A stretch of 30,861 nucleotides of DNA, taken from contig CAXRGW010000083.1 of assembly GCA_964230255.1 (NCBI GenBank), forward strand, positions 1-30,861, given 5' to 3'. Below the pieces are notes generated by a model. The model saw nothing but the letters and a program-made list of their open reading frames with translations. It had not been told where the DNA came from and did no database searches. This DNA comes from Alteromonas_E sp964230255. Lineage in GTDB: Bacteria; Pseudomonadota; Gammaproteobacteria; Enterobacterales; Alteromonadaceae. Made by a program: the position numbers and the translations under genes. The number at the start of each line of letters is the position of its first letter. Positions within the stretch are counted from its first letter, which is position 1. Below are positions 7,073 to 16,423 of the stretch, piece after piece.

Positions 7073-9601
7073 TTAGAACGTACCGCGGATACCCAACACT
7101 AGGTTGCGGCCTGGACGCGGTGCTAAGTCTTTGAGGAAAGACGTGTGCACGCGTGCTTCGGTGTCACCGAGGTTTTCACCTTTGAAGTAGACTTCCATCG
7201 ATTGGTTCATAACCGGCAGCGTGTAAGCTACATTCACGTCAACTAATGTATAACCATCAGTAGCGGTTTCAAACTCGGCAATTCGGTCTTGTGACTGGTA
7301 GCGCGTGATATCGATATTAGCGCTTAAGTCTTCCGTTTGATATGACAAGCTAGTACCGAAACGCATGGGTGAAGTACGAGGTAAATCACCGCCGTCCTTT
7401 AGTCGTGCACGCACGTAGTCTGCAAAACCAGACAAGATAAACTCATCGTTCATTTGCCAGCTCACTTGTGCTTCAAAACCGTTCAATATCACGTCATCGC
7501 GGGCAAAGCGCAACACAGGTAACTCACCCTCGTGCTCTTCTTCACCTTCGTGCATGTCGTCGTCATGCATATCTTCATCATGCTCATCTTCCTCGTGATC
7601 ATGACCATCTTCAGCGAATAATCCGGTATCGACTTGATAGTAGTAATTGTCGACCTGGTTGTAGAACAAGTTTAAGATAAAACCAACATCACCTTCAGTC
7701 TTGCGCCATGTAAGGTCTATATTGGTTGATGTCTCTAGCTCTGCAAAATCGGCATCGAATTCAAACTCAGTTTCACCATCGTGCTCTTCCGGTACAAACA
7801 AGGCACCAATTTCATAGGTGCGGGTACCGATGTGCGGGCCGAATGACAACAATTCAGCTGATGACGGTGCACGCTCTGCGCGAGAAAGTGCAAAACCTAA
7901 GTTATAGCCTGGTTGATAATCCCAAACAACACCCGCAGACAGGCTAATTGGGGTAAAGCTTTCGTCGTACGAGAACAGTTGTAATTCCTCGCTGTGCTCA
8001 CCTTCATGCTCATCTTCGTCATGATCATCATCGTGGTCATCTTCATCATGGTCTTCGTCGTGCTCATCGTGACCATGCGCTTCAAGTGCTGGTTGTGGCA
8101 CAGAGTCGGCGGTAATACTCACGTGTTCTATACGTGCACCAAATTGAAATAATACATCGCCGAAATGACGCTCTTCCATAATGGCAAGTGCAAACATTTC
8201 CGTTTCAGACGCTGGGGTAAAGGCTTCTTCTCCATCTGCAGCAAATTCACTGTTTTTGTAATGGAAGCTAATGCCACCGTTAAATTCATTAAATGAACGG
8301 TGCAAACCATCTAGGCGGAATTCGATAGTTTCATTTTCGAATATCGTGCCGACTTCGCCTTCTTCGATTTCGGCGTGCTCGTAGTCAGTATAACCGGCGC
8401 GAAGATTTAACTGTCGAAAAAAGCCGTCAGCAAAGTCAAACTGACCTAATACTTGAACGCGAGTTTGTTCAAGATCAGCAAAGACTTCTTCACCGTGCTC
8501 GTGTTCGCCTTCTTCGTGCTCGTCTTCATCTTCGTGACCGTGCTCTTCTTCACCATGACTATGGCCCGGAATACCGTATTCGCGATTGAATTGTTCAACC
8601 GAGAATCCGATAAAGCCATTGTCCATTAAATAACTGGTTCCAAATGTAAAGCCACTTGATTCTTCTGCGCTGTTTTCAACGAAACCTTCGCCACCATGCT
8701 CATCTTCATGCTCTTCTTCATGGTCATGGTCATGGTCTTCATCATGAAGCTCAGCTTTACCTGGAATTTCATAGTCATCAGAGTCGCGATAGAAGCCGTC
8801 GAAATAAAATGCGACATTGTCACTGCCTGTAGTGAAGTTGAATGAACCCAATGTTTGGTCATCAACTGTGCCGGTTTGCAACAACCATTCACCTTCGGTG
8901 TCGCTTGACTGAGGAACACTCTGATCAACGACGTTAACTACACCACCAATCGCGCCACTGCCGTAAAACAATGTAGCAGGACCGCGTAGCACTTCTACTT
9001 GTTGCGCATTAGATGTTTCTGTTACGACTGCATGGTCAGGTCCAACGCGTGATACGTCACTCACATCCAAGCCATTTTGCGCAATTAATACCCGTGGTCC
9101 GCTAAGACCGCGGATAACTGGAGTACTTGCTACTTTCGCGTGAAAACTAGTGTGGACACCAGGCACGCTCTCAAGTGTGTCACCAAGAGTTGATGATTCG
9201 TGACGATCTAATGATTCACCACCCAGCACACTAACCGGTAACGCCGATTCCATTGCCGACAAGTGGATTGGTGTTGTTGTGATATCGATAACTTCAATCG
9301 GTGAGCGTTTTAATACGAAGGTTAGCGTTTGATTTTCGTCGCTGTCGTAGTCCACATGTGTGTGTAGGTGACTATATCCTTTTGCTTGGAAGTGTAACTC
9401 GTTCACGCCAAGTGATAATTCTTCAATGGAAAACTTGCCATCAGCACCAGTAATCACTTCGGTACTGGTACCTTCGAGCTCTACTCTTGCATCTGTAATT
9501 GGCTCGCCTTTTTCATTGACAACCGTACCTTCGAGCGACTGGGCATTTGCTTGTAGTGCAAATGCAGCGCTCAATAAAATTGCTAACTTGGTTTTTCTCA
9601 T
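7073..9601 (-). CDS. znuD: ZnuD-like TonB-dependent outer-membrane zinc receptor
   Basis: An 842-aa receptor. Residues 1-20 are a signal peptide ending ANA, 22-98 a carboxypeptidase-regulatory-like beta domain (GTVVNEKGEPITDARVELEG), and about 105-228 the TonB plug (VIRGLSGPRVLIAQNG, EVLRGPATLFYGSGAIGGVV). A beta barrel follows, ending in a terminal Phe. Four putative outer loops are very rich in His, Asp and Glu (about 285-303, 346-371, 509-538, 666-693). The barrel block ERAPSSAELLSFGPHIGTRTYEIG and the tail HTSFLKDLAPRPGRN are typical of ZnuD-family zinc receptors. Two Zur-like boxes lie upstream, shared with the divergent zur gene. The role is zinc capture at the cell surface under starvation. 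Confidence 0.9.
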   Translation of the reverse strand: MRKTKLAILLSAAFALQANAQSLEGTVVNEKGEPITDARVELEGTSTEVITGADGKFSIEELSLGVNELHFQAKGYSHLHTHVDYDSDENQTLTFVLKRSPIEVIDITTTPIHLSAMESALPVSVLGGESLDRHESSTLGDTLESVPGVHTSFHAKVASTPVIRGLSGPRVLIAQNGLDVSDVSRVGPDHAVVTETSNAQQVEVLRGPATLFYGSGAIGGVVNVVDQSVPQSSDTEGEWLLQTGTVDDQTLGSFNFTTGSDNVAFYFDGFYRDSDDYEIPGKAELHDEDHDHDHEEEHEDEHGGEGFVENSAEESSGFTFGTSYLMDNGFIGFSVEQFNREYGIPGHSHGEEEHGHEDEDEHEEGEHEHGEEVFADLEQTRVQVLGQFDFADGFFRQLNLRAGYTDYEHAEIEEGEVGTIFENETIEFRLDGLHRSFNEFNGGISFHYKNSEFAADGEEAFTPASETEMFALAIMEERHFGDVLFQFGARIEHVSITADSVPQPALEAHGHDEHDEDHDEDDHDDDHDEDEHEGEHSEELQLFSYDESFTPISLSAGVVWDYQPGYNLGFALSRAERAPSSAELLSFGPHIGTRTYEIGALFVPEEHDGETEFEFDADFAELETSTNIDLTWRKTEGDVGFILNLFYNQVDNYYYQVDTGLFAEDGHDHEEDEHDEDMHDDDMHEGEEEHEGELPVLRFARDDVILNGFEAQVSWQMNDEFILSGFADYVRARLKDGGDLPRTSPMRFGTSLSYQTEDLSANIDITRYQSQDRIAEFETATDGYTLVDVNVAYTLPVMNQSMEVYFKGENLGDTEARVHTSFLKDLAPRPGRNLVLGIRGTF

Positions 9602-9631
9602 AATGTTCGCTTAAATTTGATGTGTGCTGTA

Positions 9632-9648
9632 ATGTTATATTGTCACTT
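9632..9648 (+). promoter_or_regulatory. Zur box proximal to znuD-like gene
   Basis: ATGTTATATTGTCACTT has a perfect ATGTTATA half and a degenerate right half. It lies 30 bp upstream of the minus-strand receptor start. Its first 15 bases are identical to the box at 9664, 32 bp away (about three helical turns), so two Zur dimers could bind on the same face of the DNA. Confidence 0.8.
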
Positions 9649-9663
9649 CATGTCCTGGTTGAT

Positions 9664-9680
9664 ATGTTATATTGTCACAA
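9664..9680 (+). promoter_or_regulatory. Zur box proximal to zur
   Basis: ATGTTATATTGTCACAA repeats the 15-base core of the box at 9632. It lies 74 bp upstream of the zur start, consistent with autoregulation of zur and the genes downstream of it. Confidence 0.78.
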
Positions 9681-9754
9681 TACTTAAGTAAACATGCACT
9701 GGCAGGATTTCGTGTGTGTTTCAACGCAGCCGATAGAGGGCGTTTGACGCAAAT

Positions 9755-10231
9755 ATGCAAACAATCACCACCATATCCGACAAAAATCGACAAAAGGCAG
9801 CAAGAATGCTCGCCGGTGTCAGCATCAAGTCAACAGAAAAACGAGAGAGGATGTTAGCGTTAGTTTTAAGCAGCGAGAGACCGTTATCTGCTTATGAGAT
9901 AATGGACAGGTTTAATGCTACATTCAATGAACACATGATTGTCAATTCGGTGTATCGTATATTGGATTGTTTGGCGAGTTGCAGCTTGGTTCACAAATTA
10001 GCCACAATTAATAAGTATATTGCCTGTAGCTTACCCGAATGCAAAGTGGGTAAGCATCGCTCAGTTTTTGTTATATGTACCAATTGTCACAAGACGTATG
10101 AAAGTGTAATGACAACAAACTTACACAACGAAATTAATGATATTACCGCCGCAAATTTAACTGATGGTGTGCGATCTAATATCGAGCTTCAAGGTGTATG
10201 CAAAGACTGCCAATGCAATGCAGGTCATTAG
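9755..10231 (+). CDS. zur: Fur-family zinc uptake regulator Zur
   Basis: A 158-aa protein with a winged-helix DNA-binding domain (RPLSAYEIMDRF then IVNSVYRILDCLASCSLVHKL, resembling Zur's SAYDLLD and TVYRALDFLLEQGFVHK). The dimerisation domain has KHRSVFVICTNCHKT and a terminal CKDCQ; the two CxxC pairs would form the structural zinc site. Zur rather than Fur is supported by these matches, by E. coli-like Zur boxes nearby and by the neighbouring ZnuD-like and COG0523 genes. No strong ribosome-binding site precedes ATG 9755; an internal Met at 9806 has AAGG upstream but would trim the usual N-terminal helix. A PhoX-like gene follows after 32 bp. Confidence 0.88.
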   Translation: MQTITTISDKNRQKAARMLAGVSIKSTEKRERMLALVLSSERPLSAYEIMDRFNATFNEHMIVNSVYRILDCLASCSLVHKLATINKYIACSLPECKVGKHRSVFVICTNCHKTYESVMTTNLHNEINDITAANLTDGVRSNIELQGVCKDCQCNAGH

Positions 10232-10263
10232 GCACCAACATTCAAAATGAAAAGAGTATTTCA

Positions 10264-11633
10264 ATGGTTACCAGACGACAGTTTAATATAGGCTTAGCTA
10301 GCCTTGCTTTCAGTGGGGTATTCGCCCATTTTAATGTACTTGGCGCAACACCATCACGAGTCGCCATGGCGCTTGATAAAGCTTATGGGCCTTTAATTCC
10401 TGACCCGAATGGGATTTTGGATTTACCAGCAGGTTTTTCGTACCGAGTTATTTCCAAGTTGGGCGATATGATGAGCGATGGCTTGCCTGTACCCGATCGT
10501 GCCGATGGTATGGGCTGTATAGCTATTGATGATGAGCGAGTCGTATTGGTTCGCAATCACGAAATTGCACCTTCAAAAGCATTTGCGGAAGAACTTAACC
10601 ACTTACAGCCATTTAAAGACAAAGCGTATGACAGCGTTAATGGCCAATATCCATTAGCGGGTGGCACCAGCAATATCGTTTACAACACCAAAACGGGTCA
10701 GATTGAAGACCAGTTTATGTCCTTACTTGGCACTATTCGCAACTGTGCTGGCGGCAAAACGCCATGGGGCAGTTGGCTAACCTGTGAGGAAAATGTTGCC
10801 ACTGCGTCAGAATATCTTGGACAAGATCACGGTTTTGTGTTTGAAGTACCAGCCACCGCTTCTGGCTTGGTCGACCCTGTACCCCTTAAGGAAATGGGCC
10901 GTTTTAATCACGAAGCGACCTGCATCGATCCAAGCACTGGTATTGTGTATTTAACCGAAGATCGCTCTGATAGCTTGTTTTACCGATTCATTCCTAACGT
11001 TCCAGGTGAACTGGATAAAGGCGGCGTATTACAAGCGTTAGCTGTGCGTGGACAGGCGCAGTTTGATACGCGTAATTGGTCTGATGCATCTATGACCTTG
11101 CATCAAGAATACGATAGTGAATGGATTACGCTCGATGATGTTTATTCTAAGAGTGACGATTTACGCGAACGCGGTCATGCAAAAGGTGCGGCATTATTTG
11201 CACGCGGCGAGGGCATTCACTTCGACAACGGTGAAATGTACTTCTGCTGTACTAGTGGCGGAGTAAAACAACTCGGGCAAATAATGCGCTATGTGCCATC
11301 AAAAGCAGAGGGCACACCCGCCGAAAAAGATGCTCCGGGGCAAGTGAGTTTATTTTTAGAAAGCCCGGATAAAAGCACTTTCAATTACGGTGACAACATT
11401 ATTATTGCGCCAAACGACCACCTTATTGTGTGCGAAGACCAGTATTCAGAAGAAGTAAATAATCATCTAAAAGGCGTGACCAAAGACGGTCAAACTTATG
11501 ACCTGGCGGCGGTGCGTTGGCAGACTGAACCCGCTGGCGTTTGTTTTTCACCTGATGGTTCGACGTTGTTTGTGAATCTGTATTCACCCACTGCAACGCT
11601 GGCTATTCAAGGTCCGTGGGAGCAGTTTAAAGC

Positions 11634-11637
<4 letters not shown>
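10264..11637 (+). CDS. PhoX-family (DUF839) phosphatase-like protein, Tat-exported
   Basis: A 457-aa protein from ATG 10264; the longer frame from 10198 would overlap zur and bury the export signal. The N-terminus MVTRRQFNIGLASLAFSG is a twin-arginine signal. PhoX hallmarks are LPAGFSYRVIS, VVLVRNHE and CAGGKTPWGSWLTCEEN (Cys near 161), followed by GRFNHEA and YLTEDRSDSLFYRF. Characterised PhoX enzymes are periplasmic alkaline phosphatases using Fe and Ca rather than the zinc of PhoA. The gene sits between zur and a COG0523 gene (GTGA overlap), so it is probably zinc-regulated. This version is shorter than many PhoX proteins, so the exact substrate is open. Confidence 0.85.
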
Positions 11638-12696
<1,059 letters not shown>

Positions 12697-12698
<2 letters not shown>

Positions 12699-12723
12699 GC
12701 AGGCCCATTAGGAGCCTGCTTTT
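12697..12723. terminator. Intrinsic terminator after the zur operon
   Basis: An 8-bp stem AAGCAGGC / GCCTGCTT (12697-12704 and 12714-12721) with a 9-nt loop runs into a T-run. It immediately follows the COG0523 stop and faces the convergent GH81 gene. Confidence 0.85.
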
Positions 12724-12733
12724 CCGCAATCAA

Positions 12734-15700
12734 CTATGGCTGCGATACTGTAAACTCGTTCGCCGCAGCGATTACTTCGGTGCCATCACTAAAGGTTACA
12801 GTTAGCTGTGTAGAGCCGAAGTTGTAAACCACATAAGTCATAACACCATTATTATTAAAGGCTACCGCAGCAGGGTAATCAGCAGTTAAAGCGCCTGTAC
12901 CCATAGCCATTTGGCCCAACTGTTCGAATGTGTGGATCCAGTGGTAAGTATGTGCTTTTGTTTCACCCGCCTCAGGGATGTATTCAGCGGCACTTTCATA
13001 ATCTTGAATACTAGTGGTCGCATCTGTCATTGCCCAGATGTTCCACCAAATATCGCGCCATTGATCGTCGATTAAACCTGAAGGTTTACCATTGCTCGAC
13101 TCTTCCAAGCCTAGGGTAACGTAGTCTGCAAGGTAATCAGCATGGATTCCGATATGCAGGTTTAAGGCATTGGTCGGGAGGCCTTGAATACCAAGAATAT
13201 GCGCAAAAGCGCCACTGAACCAAGTGGAGAACACGGCACCATCACCCCAAACAATGGATGTAGTAATGCGCTCGTAGCCAGCTGGGAAGTTGTCATTCTC
13301 GACATTACCACCAGTATAACCATCAATATTATTCCAATATTGCCAATATGCCGCTGCAGTTGAAGCATGTAGGTAGATGCCTCGCTCTGTTATTGCGGTA
13401 TCACCGGTAATTAAGCCAAATAGAACCATTGCGCCATATGCATTGGCAGCTTCAGAAGTAGATTCGTTATTATTGCCACGGGCAAAGTTCACGTTGCCAG
13501 ATGCCCAAGAAAAACCATTGGTGGGGTCAAAATGACGCAAGTATGGGAACAAGGGATCATCGCGATCGCCAGCGTAATCCCGGATCAACAATTTTACCAT
13601 CTGACCGTATTGGTCATCGCCACACCATGCCGCTTCATGGCGGCATATTTCAGCTGCTGCACGCACAAAGTAACCGTAGTGGAAGTGGTGGTCATTGAGT
13701 TGTTGATGAGCGGCAAATGACTCTTCCATACCCAGTAACGTGTTCCAAGTCTCGTCATAAGCGAAGTATTTATCAATGTCGAGATTGCCGTCGGTTTCAG
13801 CGGTAAACCAATCTTCAAGTTCGGCCTTTAACCAGTCTAATAATTGTTGCTTACGTGTTGTCAGGCCTAAGTTGTCAGCAATAGCAATAAGCTCAGATAC
13901 TTTGCCGTAATTCTTGCCAGTCCAATATGTGTCTCTGCGCGAGTTCCATTGTGCGCTAGGTACTGCTAGGAATTCGTCCATTAACGCAGTAACAACAGCA
14001 ACATCAATTTCGTCTGTAAAAGTAGGGAGTGCTGGCAAAATACCTACATGAGGTAGTCGATAGGTGAAACTACTTTGCGCGGCAAATTTGGTGATACCAC
14101 GTGCGCTACGAGTGTCATAGCCGGAATCGTTAAAGGTCGAGGTTATATGCTTCCAGTGCAATGGTTGCAAACCGGCGAGAGTAGTAACAGCTGAACCATC
14201 AGCATCTAGATAGCTTTGGGTAATATCAACCCCTTGAGTTGTGTTATCAACAGCATAATCAACGCGAACACTGGCTACTTTGGTCCGCGCGTGCTGTTCG
14301 AATAAGTCGATCATCGCTTGTGCTGGATTACTCTGGGTAGGCAGTAGTGCGACGGTGTAAGACTTAGTCGCGTTACTAACACCAATCAGATTGCTGTTAG
14401 GGTTACTGAAAGTTGTAGCACCATCGCCTGTGATGAGATAATAGTTGGTATTACCCGCAACGCTAGTCCACACACCTAAACTGTCATCACCTTCGAAAAA
14501 TATGCCTTTTTCACCACCGTCATCACGCAGTGTTTTAAGTTGCAGTTCACCGTCGAAAACATCAACGAATACATACGGCGAGCCATGTACAAAGGTGGCT
14601 TCCATTACCACTTCGCCCTGACTTTGCCATTCAACGGTTACGCTGCCGTCACTGTGGTCTTTGGCAAAGGCTTGCAGTGCGTTGTGCTCACTGTTGGCAA
14701 TAGCAATACCGTCAAAAACTTCGGCAAATGGGTCAGGTATGCGGTAGCCAAAATCAATGCCATAGACATTTAAGCCTCCCGGAATACCCATCATCCTAAA
14801 GCCGGTGTTGCTGATTCGCGCTGTAATTGGGTCTGGGGTAATATAGCCAGCACCATTTGGATCGCCAATAGCCATTTCACCGATGAATGATACTGAGCCC
14901 CACCAACGATGTGCTGCCATCGGTTGTTGAGCCGCTTCTCCAACGACTTGAGGAATGAGCGGCGTAGGCTCGCCAATTGGTGTGCCTGTTGCTGTATCAC
15001 AGTCTGCAATACCTGGAGCGACTACTCCTGCACTATAAATCCAATTACCAAAATCGAATACGCAACGGTAACTTGCAGGGTTAATAGTATCTGAGTAACT
15101 TGCCGCACCAAGTTGAGTAAGGTTGTATTCAACATCATTGGGCGGTGGTGTTGCAGGTGATATTGATGACTCACCGGTATAGCTAGTCTCAAAACGCACA
15201 TTGTCGATTCTAAATTGATTACCTGTGTGCGCAGTGGCCCAAATAACGATGCCAGTATCAATTTGGCTTAAATTAAGACCCGCTTCCTCGAGCGCAGCTA
15301 AAGGCACAGTTATTGCGGTCCATTCTCCATCAACGGCGAAATTAATTTGTTGGTCCCCAGAAGTACACGGAAACACGCAATCGAGTTTCATGGTGTACAT
15401 GCCGTCACCAGCGATTGTCTTAAGGTCGAAAAGTAATGCGCCTTGGCGGAAATCTGTCATATCGATAGGAGTCGATGACTTAACAAAGAAACCTGCAAAA
15501 GTACCAGCATCGGCGTGCTCGATTTCTAGTACGTCACCGCGCTCGCTATCATTAACCGTTTGCCAACTAATGCTTGGACATGCGGCTCCACCATCGTTGC
15601 TACATTCGGAGAAACCAATGGCTTCGTCAAATGCATTTAATCCGCCATCCCAAGGCTCTACCGATGCGCCTTGACTAAGTACGCTAACACTTTCGGTATT

Positions 15701-16294
15701 ACTGGAGTCTTGAACTTGAACAATTCGATTGACACTACCGGTATTGCCCGCAGTGTCTGTCGCTGAGTAGTTTAATGTGTAATTGCTAACTGTTTGCGTA
15801 TCAACTGCACCTGAGATAACAACATCAATGCTGCCATCAACGAGGTCTAGTGCAGTAGCGCCTGCCTCAACATAATCGCTACCTATTTCTAGCGCGATGA
15901 CTGCATCTCCAAGCAAGGTTACAACTGGCGCAGTGGTATCGGCTACGATAACGGTGCGATCAAGTGATGCTGAATTGCCTGCGCTATCGGTGGCGCTATA
16001 GGTGAGAGTATAAGAGCCCGCAGAGCTGCCTACACTGCCTGATACGGTGACTGCTACGCTACCATCTGTTTCATCATTTGCCGTCGCTCCCGGATCAGTG
16101 AACGTCGTGCCTTGCTCGTGGTTAAGCGTTGCATCACCATTAAGCGTTATCACCGGTGCCGTAGTATCTGGAGCCGGTGCAGGTGGTGTCGGCGTTGGAT
16201 TTGGTGTCGGCGTTGGAGTTGCAGTGTCGGAACCACCACCTCCACAAGCTGTTAAGAAGAGAGTGGCACAAAAAGCCGCGAGCAAATGACGCAT
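12734..16294 (-). CDS. Multidomain lipoprotein GH81 endo-1,3-beta-glucanase (laminarinase)
   Basis: An 1186-aa protein. The lipobox LTAC with Cys17 is followed by a Gly run and a Pro/Thr linker (about 23-43). Two DUF5011/HYR-like Ig domains begin DTTAPVITLNGD and DTTAPVVTLLGD (about 44-118 and 119-193). A beta-sandwich of carbohydrate-binding type follows (about 200-370, ending FRIDNVRFE). The GH81 catalytic region spans about 430-1110, with LNDHHFHYGYF near residue 866 (putative catalytic Asp) and NNNESTSEAANAYG near 941-955 (putative catalytic Glu). GH81 enzymes cleave beta-1,3-glucans such as laminarin. The lipoprotein signal implies attachment to the outer membrane. AAGGG lies 6 bp upstream of the start. 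Confidence 0.9.
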   Translation of the reverse strand: MRHLLAAFCATLFLTACGGGGSDTATPTPTPNPTPTPPAPAPDTTAPVITLNGDATLNHEQGTTFTDPGATANDETDGSVAVTVSGSVGSSAGSYTLTYSATDSAGNSASLDRTVIVADTTAPVVTLLGDAVIALEIGSDYVEAGATALDLVDGSIDVVISGAVDTQTVSNYTLNYSATDTAGNTGSVNRIVQVQDSSNTESVSVLSQGASVEPWDGGLNAFDEAIGFSECSNDGGAACPSISWQTVNDSERGDVLEIEHADAGTFAGFFVKSSTPIDMTDFRQGALLFDLKTIAGDGMYTMKLDCVFPCTSGDQQINFAVDGEWTAITVPLAALEEAGLNLSQIDTGIVIWATAHTGNQFRIDNVRFETSYTGESSISPATPPPNDVEYNLTQLGAASYSDTINPASYRCVFDFGNWIYSAGVVAPGIADCDTATGTPIGEPTPLIPQVVGEAAQQPMAAHRWWGSVSFIGEMAIGDPNGAGYITPDPITARISNTGFRMMGIPGGLNVYGIDFGYRIPDPFAEVFDGIAIANSEHNALQAFAKDHSDGSVTVEWQSQGEVVMEATFVHGSPYVFVDVFDGELQLKTLRDDGGEKGIFFEGDDSLGVWTSVAGNTNYYLITGDGATTFSNPNSNLIGVSNATKSYTVALLPTQSNPAQAMIDLFEQHARTKVASVRVDYAVDNTTQGVDITQSYLDADGSAVTTLAGLQPLHWKHITSTFNDSGYDTRSARGITKFAAQSSFTYRLPHVGILPALPTFTDEIDVAVVTALMDEFLAVPSAQWNSRRDTYWTGKNYGKVSELIAIADNLGLTTRKQQLLDWLKAELEDWFTAETDGNLDIDKYFAYDETWNTLLGMEESFAAHQQLNDHHFHYGYFVRAAAEICRHEAAWCGDDQYGQMVKLLIRDYAGDRDDPLFPYLRHFDPTNGFSWASGNVNFARGNNNESTSEAANAYGAMVLFGLITGDTAITERGIYLHASTAAAYWQYWNNIDGYTGGNVENDNFPAGYERITTSIVWGDGAVFSTWFSGAFAHILGIQGLPTNALNLHIGIHADYLADYVTLGLEESSNGKPSGLIDDQWRDIWWNIWAMTDATTSIQDYESAAEYIPEAGETKAHTYHWIHTFEQLGQMAMGTGALTADYPAAVAFNNNGVMTYVVYNFGSTQLTVTFSDGTEVIAAANEFTVSQP

Positions 16295-16320
16295 AAATAG
16301 CCCTTAAAATTAAACAATGT

Positions 16321-16348
16321 GCTAACAGACACTTTAAAATCTGTTAAC
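16321..16348. promoter_or_regulatory. Inverted repeat upstream of the GH81 gene (candidate operator)
   Basis: The arms TAACAGA (16323-16329) and TCTGTTA (16340-16346) are perfectly complementary around a 10-bp A/T-rich centre, with partial outward extension. The repeat lies 27-54 bp upstream of the minus-strand GH81 start, where an operator or a 5'-leader hairpin could act. No regulator can be assigned. Confidence 0.4.
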
Positions 16349-16423
16349 ACAAGTTCAATTCGCTAGGGCGGACGCCTAGTCTGCTAAAGTGGACTTTGCG
16401 GCGCTTAGAACCCTATTGTTGTA

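Noticed and set aside
10198..10263. N-terminal extension of the PhoX-like protein
   Set aside because: It overlaps the end of zur and would place 22 polar residues before the twin-arginine signal.
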